Virus record (IMG/VR): IMGVR_UViG_3300025853_009012 | Span: 1-21,450 of that record | Reading direction: 5' to 3' (one strand) | DNA: 21,450 bases | From: a virus | Shown: positions 1-8,048 of the stretch, in pieces | Layout of the letters: each line of letters starts with the position of its first letter | How positions within the stretch are numbered: the first letter of the stretch is position 1 | Notes under the pieces: generated by a model | Told to the model about the DNA's origin: nothing | The model's database searches: none | What the model saw: only the letters and a program-made list of their open reading frames with translations | Made by a program: the position numbers and the translations under genes

Positions 1-20
1 TTTTAAATACACAATATAAA

Positions 21-55
21 TTATCCCGATTAGGAATAAATTAGTCGTATAATAT
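21..55 (+). promoter_or_regulatory. Repeated promoter/operator element, copy 1
   Basis: First of three near-identical 35-nt elements (others at 1021 and 8769). It begins with TTATCCCGATTAGGAATAA, an imperfect dyad (7 of 9 pairs match), and ends with a consensus TATAAT at 48-53. No good -35 hexamer lies at the usual spacing; the dyad occupies that place, which suggests a bound activator or repressor. The leader to the ATG at 101 is also nearly the same as that of copy 2, including AATTAGCAAGGAAAAATAAA. Promoter function is inferred from the repeat and the -10 match. Confidence 0.75.
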
Positions 56-100
56 ACTTGTTAAATTGAGAAAATGCTTTAATTAGCAAGGAAAAATAAA

Positions 101-304
101 ATGATAATAACTAAAGAAACAAAAAATTATAAACACCATATATTTAATAATGTTCTATTATTAGCCGAAAAAGATATTTGGAATGTTATTTTTGCAATAA
201 CAAATGAATTTGGTATTGAATATGTTCCTAGTCCTATTGGTGGTGAAAAAGTATTCATTAATAAGCTTGTTGAATTAAGAACAAAACAAGTAGAAAATTC
301 ATAA
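101..304 (+). CDS. Hypothetical small protein, first gene after promoter copy 1
   Basis: A 67-residue protein of unknown function. The ATG lies 9 nt after an AAGGAA ribosome binding site in the conserved leader. The stop codon TAA shares its last base with the ATG of the SprT-like gene (TAATG), so the two are translationally coupled. No signal peptide or membrane segment is seen. The sequence is mixed hydrophobic and charged, consistent with a small folded domain. I do not recognise a family. Its position directly behind an early promoter suggests an early phage accessory protein. Confidence 0.7.
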   Translation: MIITKETKNYKHHIFNNVLLLAEKDIWNVIFAITNEFGIEYVPSPIGGEKVFINKLVELRTKQVENS

Positions 305-1005
305 TGAGAGACAAACAAAGACAAAAAGTCTATGACTGGGAAGATTCTCAGTCATGGATGGTTAAGAAAAGTTATCTTACTCAAGATCAATGTCATAAAG
401 TAATTAAAAAATTAAACAAAATTTTTAAACGTAAAATAACCCTTAGATTTAAAGATGGTAATGGTAAATGTTTTGCCAATCGCTATGAGATTGTTATAAG
501 AAATAAATGGGGTAGATCTTATGGAGTTTTATTACATGAATATGCTCATCATCTCAGTTATGATGGACATGGTCGTGAATTTGTTTCAGAGTACTGTATG
601 CTTTTACATTACTTACATCCTGATCAGCCATCCTTTAAAGATTTGGTTGCAAGTATGAATCAAGCCAATGTTGAGTTTAATGATTTTGAAAGAACCGCCT
701 GTAAGAAAAGATTAAGTAAAAGACACAAACCATTTCAATCTGTATGTACTACTCCTATACCTGAACCTAAAAAATATATTAAGAAAAGAACTTCACCTAA
801 ACAAAGGGTGCAAAAACTTTTAGAAGAATGGGGTGATTATTATGATGTAGCAGAATATGACCATATAGAATTCAAATATGTAAACATTAATGAAAAAGAA
901 TATATGCCTGAATGTTGGACATGGAAAGAAGTTGAAGAATGTCTACTTGAAGCAATTGAACAAAAACTACATTTACACGAAGATTATCAATGGGAGGAAG
1001 AATAA
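304..1005 (+). CDS. SprT-like zinc metalloprotease
   Basis: A 233-residue protein with a clear zincin motif: H78-E79-Y80-A81-H82 with a likely third ligand at H89, in the context DGHGREF. This arrangement (HExxH followed shortly by GHGxxF) is typical of the SprT/SprT-like family, whose better studied eukaryotic members cleave DNA-protein crosslinks. The C-terminal half (about 120-233) is basic, then ends in an acidic, aromatic stretch; I recognise no domain there. It is coupled to the preceding 67-residue gene by a TAATG overlap. Phages encode such proteins near replication genes, so a role in handling DNA-bound host proteins is plausible but inferred. No secretion signal, so it should act in the cytoplasm. 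Confidence 0.72.
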   Translation: MRDKQRQKVYDWEDSQSWMVKKSYLTQDQCHKVIKKLNKIFKRKITLRFKDGNGKCFANRYEIVIRNKWGRSYGVLLHEYAHHLSYDGHGREFVSEYCMLLHYLHPDQPSFKDLVASMNQANVEFNDFERTACKKRLSKRHKPFQSVCTTPIPEPKKYIKKRTSPKQRVQKLLEEWGDYYDVAEYDHIEFKYVNINEKEYMPECWTWKEVEECLLEAIEQKLHLHEDYQWEEE

Positions 1006-1020
1006 ATTAGTATAAAATTA

Positions 1021-1055
1021 TTATCCCGATTAGGAATAAAACAGTCGTATAATAT
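1021..1055 (+). promoter_or_regulatory. Repeated promoter/operator element, copy 2
   Basis: Second copy of the 35-nt element, differing from copy 1 only at the two bases after the dyad (AC instead of TT). The -10 TATAAT is at 1048-1053. The leader down to the ATG at 1101 has the same length as that of copy 1 and shares its last 29 bases almost unchanged. It drives the two small genes at 1101 and 1301 and possibly the replication genes beyond. Confidence 0.75.
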
Positions 1056-1100
1056 GATAATAACAATGATAAAACGCTTTAATTAGCAAGGAAAAATAAA

Positions 1101-1301
1101 ATGACAAACCAAGAAAAAAACCAAACATTACAAACTCTAAATGAGATAACTCTTTTATTAGCAGAAGCTAGATTAAAATACTTAGAAGAATTGCCACAAA
1201 GTGCAAGATCTAAATATTGTATGACTTATTCTGATATGACTAAAGCAGAGGCAAGTCTAATTAACTTACCTTATGAATTATTTGAAAAGGAGGTTAAATA
1301 A
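1101..1301 (+). CDS. Hypothetical small helical protein
   Basis: A 66-residue protein, probably all alpha-helical (long runs of Leu, Ala, Glu and Gln; no Pro until the LPQSARSKY turn). It starts at the ATG placed by the conserved leader with AAGGAA upstream. Its stop overlaps the next start by one base (TAATG). An internal AAAGGAGG just before its stop serves the next gene. No family recognised. Confidence 0.7.
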   Translation: MTNQEKNQTLQTLNEITLLLAEARLKYLEELPQSARSKYCMTYSDMTKAEASLINLPYELFEKEVK

Positions 1302-1723
1302 TGGAAAAAGAAATTAGTAAATTTGATATTTATTCTAATATTAGAAAAAAATATATTAGTTTATGTATTGGAACTATAGTTTTAAATTTACATAATGAAA
1401 ATGTAAAGCCTTTAAATAAAACTGAAATAAAATATTTAACAAATTTCTTTTCAAACATTTGTTTTAATAAAAAAATGGCATCTAAAGGTGAATGGATGTC
1501 AGGAAGTATGTATGCAATTAATAAAAAAAATAATGTTGATTTTATGGCTGATTATGTAGGAAATAAATGGACTACATATTGTAATTTAAATCAAAAGCTA
1601 AACATATTTTATATAGATAGTAATGATTATGGCACAAAAAATCCATGTGTAACTTTAGGTGATATTGTCTTAGAAAAAATTACTAAGAATATGTATAAAG
1701 AATTAGAAAATTTATATAAGTAA
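1301..1723 (+). CDS. Hypothetical protein
   Basis: A 140-residue protein, Lys-, Asn- and Ile-rich, with no visible motif, signal peptide or membrane span. A strong ribosome binding site AAAGGAGG (1287-1294) lies in the 3' end of the upstream gene, and the start overlaps that gene's stop, so expression is coupled. The N-terminal half looks helical and the C-terminal half beta-rich (short Trp/Tyr-containing strands). I do not recognise it. Confidence 0.7.
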   Translation: MEKEISKFDIYSNIRKKYISLCIGTIVLNLHNENVKPLNKTEIKYLTNFFSNICFNKKMASKGEWMSGSMYAINKKNNVDFMADYVGNKWTTYCNLNQKLNIFYIDSNDYGTKNPCVTLGDIVLEKITKNMYKELENLYK

Positions 1724-1734
1724 TAGACATATTT

Positions 1735-1757
1735 TTCCTCATTTACGAGGGAGTTTT
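1735..1757 (+). terminator. Possible weak intrinsic terminator
   Basis: The sequence TTCCTC-ATTTAC-GAGGGA can form a 6-bp stem (one G-T pair) with a 6-base loop, followed by GTTTT. It comes 12 bases after the stop at 1723 and before the 1855 gene. The stem is short and the T-run poor, so it may only slow transcription. The rest of the 131-nt gap up to 1855 shows no clear promoter or repeat. Confidence 0.35.
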
Positions 1758-1854
1758 AAGTCTTAAAATAATAAAACTCAAAAATACAAACAGACTTTAC
1801 TAGTATTTCAAGCTGTCGTTAAACAAATCAAACTAGTTTTTATAAGGAGTAATT

Positions 1855-2499
1855 ATGTCAATAGAATGTTTAAACCAAGCTTTAAAAATAGAAGGATTAA
1901 CACCAACAAAAAAATTAATATTAGTTTTATTAGCAAATTATGCCGATGAAAAAGGAACTTGTTATCCATCATATAAACATATAGCTAAAATTATTGGATT
2001 AAAAACTGTAAAAGGGATCCAAAAAGCTATAAAAGAATTTGAAGAATTGGGTTTGTTAAAAATAGAACATAGAATATTAGAAAATGGTAGTTATACATCT
2101 AATAAATATCATTTAATGTTGGGTGGGTTCTTAAAAGACCCTACCCCCATAAAAGTACCTAGTCTAGGTTCGTCAGAGACTAATAATACTAAAGATAATA
2201 CAAAAACTATAAATGTTAATTTAGATATCTTTGAAGAATTTTGGAAAATATATCCAAGAAAGATTGGTAAAAAATCTGCATTAAAAATATTTTATAAATA
2301 TGACGAAAAAAATTATAAAAAAATTATATTTGGTGCCAAATGTTTTGCTAAAGAAAATATAGAAAATGATATTAAATATATACCACATCCTACTACGTGG
2401 TTAAATCAAGAAAGATGGGTTGATTATTTTGAAACTGATAAATATGGAAATATTATTCAACCTAAACAAATTAAAAAAATAAGTAATTTAGCAGGATAG
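1855..2499 (+). CDS. Phage replication initiator, winged-helix O-like protein
   Basis: A 214-residue protein. Residues about 1-95 form a helix-turn-helix/winged-helix domain of the kind found at the N-terminus of phage replication proteins: LTPTKKLILVLLANYADEKG followed by CYPSYKHIAKIIG and a recognition helix. Residues about 120-200 match the C-terminal region common in such proteins (EEFWKIYPRKIGKKSA, then HPTTWLNQERW), thought to contact the helicase. A Gly/Pro/Ser/Asn-rich linker separates the two. The start has AAGGAG 8 bases upstream. It lies directly before the primase-helicase, as expected for an origin-binding and helicase-loading partner. The origin itself is not obvious; such proteins often bind within or next to their own gene. 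Confidence 0.75.
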   Translation: MSIECLNQALKIEGLTPTKKLILVLLANYADEKGTCYPSYKHIAKIIGLKTVKGIQKAIKEFEELGLLKIEHRILENGSYTSNKYHLMLGGFLKDPTPIKVPSLGSSETNNTKDNTKTINVNLDIFEEFWKIYPRKIGKKSALKIFYKYDEKNYKKIIFGAKCFAKENIENDIKYIPHPTTWLNQERWVDYFETDKYGNIIQPKQIKKISNLAG

Positions 2500-2553
2500 T
2501 TTTGAATAAATAAAAATAATCGTAGTATTAATAAAAATTACAGGAGTAATATA

Positions 2554-4251
2554 ATGACAATAGAACAAGCTATTAGAGAAAATGATTTAGTTTTAAAACA
2601 TCAGCAAATTGGTACACAAAAAGTTAAATGTCCAAAATGTCAACCACCACATAATCCAAGAGATAATCCATTATCAGTAACAATTAATGAAGATGGAATT
2701 GTTTGGAAATGCCATCATTGTGATTGGACTGGTGGTAAAACTACAGGACATATATATAGACCATATAATAAACCTTCTTACATTGCACCTGAGCCACCAC
2801 AAATTGATTTAAATAATTCTAATAGTATGTATACCTATTTTAAATCTAGAGGCATTACAAAGGATATAGTTAATAATTATAAAATATTTCAAGAAAATTA
2901 TTGGTTTGGTTTTCAATATTTTGATGAAAATGGTCAATTAACAAATATTAAATATAGAACAGCTGATAAAAAATTTAGACAATCCGCCAATGCTAAATCA
3001 ATTTTATATAACTATGATCGTATATGTAATGCGGAAACAATTATATTTACAGAAGGTGAAATGGATGTATTAGCTTTAGCTGAAAGTGGATTTAATAATG
3101 CAACAACTTTACCAAATGGCGCACCAAAAGAATTTAAAGGTGAAAAAAATGATGCAAGATATAAAGCATTAGAAAATTGTAAATTAATTGCTAAAAAAAT
3201 AATCCTATTTACTGATAATGATGAAGCAGGAAAAGCTTTACATAAGGAACTATTACATAGATTCGGTAAAGATTTATGTTGGTATGTAGAAATACCCGAT
3301 AACTGTAAAGATGCTAATGAAGTTTTATTAAAATATGGTGCATTAAAATTAAAACAAATTATTAATAATGCTATTCCATATCCTATTAATGGTTTATATA
3401 CAGCAGGTGATTATTATCAACAAGTAAATGATTTATATGATGGTAAATATGAAAGACCAACTACTATAGGTTTAAAAGGATTAGATGATATATATAAAAT
3501 AATGACAAGTACATTTCATGTAATAACAGGTATACCAAATCATGGTAAAAGTTTATTTTTAGATCAAATATTAATTAAATTAGCAGAAGATAATGATTGG
3601 AAATTTGCTATATTTTCTCCTGAACATTCTACTTCAATGCATATAAGACGATTAGTCCAAATGTATATAGGTAAAAATTTTGATGAAGGTTTTAATGACA
3701 GAATGACAAAAGCAGAACTAATTAAAGGTTTACATTTTATTCATAATCATTTTTATTTTATAGAAACAAAAGATAGCATTCCTTCAATAAATTTAATTTT
3801 AGATATAGCTAAAAGCGCAGTATATAAGCATGGTATTAAAGGTTTAATTATTGACCCATTTAATGAAGTTTCAGCTATTAGATCTGGAAATCAAAGAGAA
3901 GATGAACATATAAGAGATTTTATATCCTTATGTAAAAGATTTACTAGAATATATGAAATAGTTTGTTGGGTTGTTGCTCATCCAACTAAATTACCTAAAA
4001 CAAATGAAGGTTCATATATGCCACCAACTGCATATGATATAAGTGGCGCGGCTCATTGGCATAATCAAGCAGATGCTGTTTTAACTGTTCATAGAGATTT
4101 TGATGAAAATACAACAGAGGTAATAACAAGGAAAATTAGAGAACAAGATTTATATGGAAAAATAGGTAGTGCTAAATTTTCATATAATTTAAAAAATAAA
4201 AAATATGAACCATATACAGAAATTGATGAATGGGAAGATTGGAATGATTAA
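2554..4251 (+). CDS. Bifunctional primase-helicase (T7 gp4 / Twinkle type)
   Basis: A 565-residue replicative enzyme carrying both activities. The N-terminal zinc ribbon has C26-x2-C29 and C53-x2-C56 for template recognition. The Toprim primase domain shows E167-G-E with VLALAESGF, and a D221-N-D223 metal-binding motif. The hexameric RecA-like helicase has Walker A GIPNHGKS (326-333), Walker B GLIID with D434, and the polar sensor region WVVAHPTK (473-479). Length matches T7 gp4. AGGAG precedes the ATG. Its stop overlaps the stop of the convergent ABC/GNAT gene by 4 nt. No DNA polymerase is seen in the window; it must lie elsewhere in the phage or come from the host. Confidence 0.93.
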   Translation: MTIEQAIRENDLVLKHQQIGTQKVKCPKCQPPHNPRDNPLSVTINEDGIVWKCHHCDWTGGKTTGHIYRPYNKPSYIAPEPPQIDLNNSNSMYTYFKSRGITKDIVNNYKIFQENYWFGFQYFDENGQLTNIKYRTADKKFRQSANAKSILYNYDRICNAETIIFTEGEMDVLALAESGFNNATTLPNGAPKEFKGEKNDARYKALENCKLIAKKIILFTDNDEAGKALHKELLHRFGKDLCWYVEIPDNCKDANEVLLKYGALKLKQIINNAIPYPINGLYTAGDYYQQVNDLYDGKYERPTTIGLKGLDDIYKIMTSTFHVITGIPNHGKSLFLDQILIKLAEDNDWKFAIFSPEHSTSMHIRRLVQMYIGKNFDEGFNDRMTKAELIKGLHFIHNHFYFIETKDSIPSINLILDIAKSAVYKHGIKGLIIDPFNEVSAIRSGNQREDEHIRDFISLCKRFTRIYEIVCWVVAHPTKLPKTNEGSYMPPTAYDISGAAHWHNQADAVLTVHRDFDENTTEVITRKIREQDLYGKIGSAKFSYNLKNKKYEPYTEIDEWEDWND

Positions 4252-5339
4252 CCAATAAATTCAAATGAAGCTGTTAATCTATCAGAAGATATAGATTTGT
4301 TCATTTTAGCTATATCTTTTCTAATACCAATAGTTTTGCCTCTTTCTTTATTAGTTCTTGAAGGTTTTCTTGTCATTATCCAATTTTTACTTGCAGTTAA
4401 ACCATGTATAAATGATGGAGAACTTGTTACTAATCGCATTCTAAAACCATTATTAACATAATCTTTTGCTAACACAGACATAAATCTACCACCTAATCCT
4501 ATGCCTTGATAATCGGGTTTAACAACAATTCTATGTATTCTTTTAAAATTAGATACTTTTGGATGTGGAAAATGCAAAATAGAACACCAAGCAACAGGTT
4601 CATTTCCTATTTCTGCAATATATTTATGAGAAGATACATTATGTTTAGCACTTAAATAATGAAACTCTTTAAATAATTCCCATTCTTGTTGCTCTGCTTT
4701 TCTGATATTGACTTTAATTTTTGGTCGCCGATGTAACCCCCTATAAAATTCTTTTTTATTTGCATCGTATACCCAATCAGGCTCTAACCATTCTTCAATA
4801 TCAAAATGGCATGATACAGCTATAAATTGTTTATTTTCTTTTCTAATAAATTTTTGTATAGCTGAGCTTCCTATTTGTGCTACTTGTCTATCAACAACAG
4901 ATGTAAATTCATCATATATAACAGGTTTATTACTTTCTAATATTAATCTAGCCAATTCTGCTCTCATTTTTTGACCATTTGATAATATATTAAAAGGTTT
5001 TAACCAATCAGGTGGTGATGCAAATCCGACTTTTGATAATGCTTCTGTAATTTCTTTTGGACTTAAATCATTAGAAAAATCGTCAATAATTGTTTTATCT
5101 GACCATTTAAAACCATTAAATAATTTAAAATCCTTAAATACATTTTTAGCTATAGTCGTTTTACCTGAACCACTAGAACCAACAATTAAACCTACATTCC
5201 AATTTATATCTTCAATAGGTATATTTACATCAAATTCTTTTTTAACAATTCCTGCATCATAATCAAAAATACCTTTAACTTTTTCAACTCTAAAACTACT
5301 TGGAATTTTATTTTGTACTACAAACTTTGAACTTGGCAT
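4248..5339 (-). CDS. ABC-ATPase fused to GNAT acyltransferase domain
   Basis: A 363-residue fusion protein. The first part is a full ABC-type ATPase: Walker A GSSGSGKTT (54-62), signature LSNGQKMRAELAR (119-131), Walker B PVIYDE with D143-E144, and H-loop H178. The second part (about 205-345) is a GNAT fold, with the acyl-CoA pyrophosphate loop in RIVVKPDYQGIGLGGRF (270-286) and a conserved-looking EFHYLSAKH (225-233). No membrane segment, so it is not a transporter. Phage Mu Mom, a DNA-base modifying enzyme, also has a GNAT fold and, as I recall, Mom-like proteins are found near ParB-like genes; a DNA modification role is therefore possible but unproven. It overlaps the upstream ParB-like gene by 22 nt and belongs to the leftward four-gene cassette. 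Confidence 0.85.
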   Translation of the reverse strand: MPSSKFVVQNKIPSSFRVEKVKGIFDYDAGIVKKEFDVNIPIEDINWNVGLIVGSSGSGKTTIAKNVFKDFKLFNGFKWSDKTIIDDFSNDLSPKEITEALSKVGFASPPDWLKPFNILSNGQKMRAELARLILESNKPVIYDEFTSVVDRQVAQIGSSAIQKFIRKENKQFIAVSCHFDIEEWLEPDWVYDANKKEFYRGLHRRPKIKVNIRKAEQQEWELFKEFHYLSAKHNVSSHKYIAEIGNEPVAWCSILHFPHPKVSNFKRIHRIVVKPDYQGIGLGGRFMSVLAKDYVNNGFRMRLVTSSPSFIHGLTASKNWIMTRKPSRTNKERGKTIGIRKDIAKMNKSISSDRLTASFEFIG

Positions 5340-5857
5340 TCATACCCCTTTTCTTGTAATTCGTTATATGTTTTTTCTTGGTGATTTTCATCTTCACAAT
5401 TAATAATTACATTAAATACTTCTTTATATTCTTGTTCTTGTAATTCAGGTTCAATCAATTCTAATCCATCAATAATATTTGCTAATTCTTGTTCATTAAA
5501 TCCTAATAAATTTAGATCTATATCATCAGCTATAGTCATAATTTCATTTTTTAACATTTCAAAATCCCAACCTGCATTCATAGCAAGTTGATTATCAGCA
5601 ATAATATATGCTTTTTTTTGTTCCTCTGATAAATTATTTAATACAATTGTTGGAACTTCTTTTAAATCTAATTTTTTAGCCGCTAATAATCTTCCATGAC
5701 CTGCAATAATTAAATTTTTATTATCAATTAATATTGGATTTGTAAAACCAAATTCTTTAATTGAATTAACTATTTGTGTTATTTGTTCTTCGCTATGAGT
5801 TCTTGAATTATTTTCGTATTCTTTTAAATCATTAATTGGTATATTAATTATCTTCAT
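5318..5857 (-). CDS. ParB/Srx-fold nuclease-like protein
   Basis: A 179-residue protein. Residues about 1-110 are a ParB N-terminal-like domain: NSRTHSEEQ, SIKEFGFTNPILID, IIAGHGRLLAAKKL and AYIIADNQLA are all typical. In many phages this domain is fused to an adenine or cytosine DNA methyltransferase. Here no methyltransferase follows; the C-terminal 60 residues are acidic, and the next gene (22-nt overlap) is the ABC/GNAT fusion. The ParB fold binds CTP in chromosome partition proteins and is nuclease-like in others; which applies here is unknown. The start overlaps the upstream small gene by 14 nt. Confidence 0.88.
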   Translation of the reverse strand: MKIINIPINDLKEYENNSRTHSEEQITQIVNSIKEFGFTNPILIDNKNLIIAGHGRLLAAKKLDLKEVPTIVLNNLSEEQKKAYIIADNQLAMNAGWDFEMLKNEIMTIADDIDLNLLGFNEQELANIIDGLELIEPELQEQEYKEVFNVIINCEDENHQEKTYNELQEKGYECQVQSL

Positions 5858-6065
5858 TTTCTATTCTCCAAATTCTACCTTCAAAATTATCATCATTATT
5901 TAATGTTTGTGATTTAATAAAAAAATGACGTCTCAAAAAACTAAATGCACCTAAAAAATCTTTTTTATTATCAAATAAAATACTATCTCCAATTTCCATT
6001 TTTAATAATGAATCGTATTTACTTCTTGTTTTTGGCAATGGTATATCTTTATCTATCTTGTACAT
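5844..6065 (-). CDS. Small conserved phage protein
   Basis: A 73-residue protein of a type often seen in phages: DIPLPKTRSKY, then KMEIGDSILF, a basic central helix and a terminal GRIWRIEN strand. I recall similar proteins with this GDS and R-W-R pattern but no known function. It overlaps both neighbours (HTH gene by 17 nt, ParB-like gene by 14 nt), so it is part of the leftward cassette. Confidence 0.65.
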   Translation of the reverse strand: MYKIDKDIPLPKTRSKYDSLLKMEIGDSILFDNKKDFLGAFSFLRRHFFIKSQTLNNDDNFEGRIWRIENEDN

Positions 6066-6282
6066 AATTAACTGGTTTTATTCCGTAAAAATCATTAGGT
6101 TGAACTTCGCCTTCTGTTATTTCATATAAAATTAACATTTCTTCTTTTCTTGGTATTCTTATATCAAGAATCCACTTAGCTAATGTAGATTGAGGTATTT
6201 TTACATCTTTAGCCATTTCTATTAAATCTATAAATGACTGTTGTGTAAAATTATGTTTTTTTAAATATTTTTGTAATTTCAT
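6049..6282 (-). CDS. Cro/CI-like HTH transcription regulator
   Basis: A 77-residue DNA-binding protein. Residues about 12-42 form a helix-turn-helix (SFIDLIEMAKDVKIPQSTLA), and the C-terminal part ILYEITEGEVQPNDFYG is characteristic of Cro-like regulators. It is the first gene of the leftward cassette and is divergent from the recombination operon. A perfect 18-bp palindrome (6306-6323) lies 23 bases upstream of its start and is the obvious operator, so it probably controls both itself and the rightward genes. Its presence hints at a lysis/lysogeny-like or timing switch, though no integrase is seen. Confidence 0.8.
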   Translation of the reverse strand: MKLQKYLKKHNFTQQSFIDLIEMAKDVKIPQSTLAKWILDIRIPRKEEMLILYEITEGEVQPNDFYGIKPVNYVQDR

Positions 6283-6305
6283 TTAATACTATTAAATATT
6301 CCATT

Positions 6306-6323
6306 TATGAATTATAATTCATA
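6306..6323. promoter_or_regulatory. Palindromic operator with overlapping divergent promoters
   Basis: TATGAATTATAATTCATA is a perfect 18-bp inverted repeat in the 90-nt gap between two divergent operons. It contains TATAAT on the plus strand (6313-6318) and also TATAAT on the minus strand (6311-6316), so both divergent promoters would have their -10 box inside the operator. For the leftward promoter a TTCTCA hexamer at 6334-6339 sits at 17-bp spacing. No convincing -35 is seen for the rightward one. The adjacent HTH protein is the likely ligand. Confidence 0.7.
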
Positions 6324-6372
6324 TAGTTTGTAATGAGAAGTTATAAATTAATAATAAAATTGAGGAAATAAA

Positions 6373-7143
6373 ATGAGTAGTAATAATCCATTTGATAATC
6401 ATGATATAGAACATTTATCAGCATCATCAATAAATACATATATACAAGACCCTTGTATGTTTATATTACGTTATTTATTTAAGCATAAAAGCTCTAGTAA
6501 TCCAGCTATGTGGAGAGGTACAGTAGTTGATGAGGGAATAGGTGATGCATTAACAACAAAAAAAACAACAAAAAAAATAATTAAAAACGCCATTTCTAGA
6601 TTTGATGGATTATATGAATATACAGCCAAAGATTATGAAGTTAATACAATAAAATTAGAAAAAGAAAGAGATTTAATACCTAGATATTTAAATACTGCGA
6701 TTCCGTATTATCAAAATATCGGTAAACCAATTTCCTATCAAAAGGAAATAAGATTGCAAATAGATAATATTCCAATTGATATTTTGGGATATATTGATTT
6801 GCAATATGAAGGATTAGTAAGAGATATAAAGACAGTTAGTCGTTTACCTAGTGCTATACCTGATACTGTTAATAGACAGTTATCTATATATGCTGTAGCT
6901 GAAAATTGTGATGCTATAGTTGATTATGTATATGTAACTTCTAAAAAAGCAGAAATGATAAGTATGCAAGTTGAAAATATTGATGAGCATATTAACACTG
7001 TAAGAAATGTAGCTTATGCAATTATGAATCTACTTTCTTATTCAAATGATAAAAACGAAATAGCAAGTTTATTTTATCCTAACTATGACTCTTGGTTATG
7101 GGGTAAAGATGAAATTAAATTAGCTAAAACCATATGGAGATGA
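6373..7143 (+). CDS. PD-(D/E)XK exonuclease (RecB/Cas4-like)
   Basis: A 256-residue nuclease. It opens with LSASSINTYIQDPCMFILRY, typical of the PDDEXK_1/RecB-like family. The active-site motifs are visible: D142 in LGYIDL, D151-I-K153 in RDIKT, and the Q169-L-S-I-Y173 (QxxxY) motif. These enzymes process DNA ends 5' to 3' for phage recombination. It is directly followed by the annealase, giving an exonuclease/annealing pair like lambda Exo/Beta. The start has GAGG upstream and is the first gene right of the palindromic operator. Confidence 0.87.
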   Translation: MSSNNPFDNHDIEHLSASSINTYIQDPCMFILRYLFKHKSSSNPAMWRGTVVDEGIGDALTTKKTTKKIIKNAISRFDGLYEYTAKDYEVNTIKLEKERDLIPRYLNTAIPYYQNIGKPISYQKEIRLQIDNIPIDILGYIDLQYEGLVRDIKTVSRLPSAIPDTVNRQLSIYAVAENCDAIVDYVYVTSKKAEMISMQVENIDEHINTVRNVAYAIMNLLSYSNDKNEIASLFYPNYDSWLWGKDEIKLAKTIWR

Positions 7144-7144
7144 T

Positions 7145-7786
7145 ATGAAATTAAATGAAGTAATAAATGAAATAGCAAATTTGCCTAATGAAGATAAGGT
7201 AAATATAAGAGGTAAGTATTATACAACTGTAGATACACGCTTACAGGCGTTTAGAAATGCTTTTGGAACTAATGCCAATATAACTACTGAAATTGTTATT
7301 AATGATTTAGAAAGAGTTGTTGTTAAAGCAACTGTTTCTATTTATCAAGATGGTATTTGGAGAGATATTGGAAATGATTTTGCAGAAGAATTTAGAAATC
7401 AGGGTCCCGTTAATAAAACTAGTGCATTAGAAAATTGTACTACATCAGCAATAGGACGAGCTTTGGCTAATTGTGGTCTTGGTGGTGGAGAATATGCATC
7501 AGCTTTTGAAGTAGATAATGCAATAAATAGCAAACAATCAGCACCTGATTTAAATTCAGGATTTGTTGTTTTAAATAATAAAGCTGAAAAAATTGCTCAT
7601 ACTGATAATGTTTCTGATTATTTAAATAAATTAAGAGAAGTATTAAAAGACCCAAGTAATGTTTTACATCAAAAAACTTATCTTCAAAATGAAGAAAGAA
7701 TTAAAAAAGCATTTAATGATACAAATCCTTCAAGTAAAGAAGCAACAGCTTTTGAAAAATTAATTAAAGCATATGAAAAAGCGTAA
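7145..7786 (+). CDS. Single-strand annealing protein (ERF/Rad52-like)
   Basis: A 213-residue recombinase. The core 18-125 shows the pattern known from phage annealases: GKYYTTVDTRLQAFR, a beta sheet, then NKTSALENCTTSAIGRALA (90-108) and a Gly-rich GLGGGEYASAFEV. The C-terminal third (130-213) is a linker plus helical tail. These proteins bind single-stranded DNA and promote annealing during replication-coupled recombination. One base separates it from the exonuclease gene, with GGAG ahead of the ATG. Confidence 0.8.
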   Translation: MKLNEVINEIANLPNEDKVNIRGKYYTTVDTRLQAFRNAFGTNANITTEIVINDLERVVVKATVSIYQDGIWRDIGNDFAEEFRNQGPVNKTSALENCTTSAIGRALANCGLGGGEYASAFEVDNAINSKQSAPDLNSGFVVLNNKAEKIAHTDNVSDYLNKLREVLKDPSNVLHQKTYLQNEERIKKAFNDTNPSSKEATAFEKLIKAYEKA

Positions 7787-8048
7787 ATTAACTTTAGATG
7801 ATTGTGTTTATTTATGTATGAGAGATGGTAAATGGTGGACTTTTTGGAAACTACAACAAAAAATAAAAGATAAAACTGGTAATTTTTTTGGAGAGCCATC
7901 AATTAGTGCCGCAATACGTGATCTTAGGAAAGAACCACAAAGGGTAAAATATGATTTACCCTTATATGGTGAAATAGTTGAAAAAAAAAGAATGTTTAAT
8001 AGCAAAGGCTATGAATATAAATTAAATATAAAAGGAGAAATAAAATGA
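7773..8048 (+). CDS. Small winged-helix-like protein
   Basis: A 91-residue basic protein. The order of elements (WWTFWKLQQKI, then PSISAAIRDLRK, then a GYEYKLN end strand) resembles a winged helix. This fold is my reading from the pattern; no named family is recognised. It overlaps the annealase gene by 14 nt and the SSB-like gene by 4 nt (ATGA), so it is co-translated within the recombination block. Confidence 0.65.
   Translation: MKKRKLTLDDCVYLCMRDGKWWTFWKLQQKIKDKTGNFFGEPSISAAIRDLRKEPQRVKYDLPLYGEIVEKKRMFNSKGYEYKLNIKGEIK

Noticed and set aside
1724-1854. Replication origin with iterons before the initiator gene
   Set aside because: Only short loosely similar ACTAGT-type words are found; no regular iterons or clear AT-unwinding structure could be supported.
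4248-5339. ABC transporter ATPase
   Set aside because: ABC motifs are complete, but there is no membrane partner, and the protein is fused to a GNAT domain next to a ParB-like gene.
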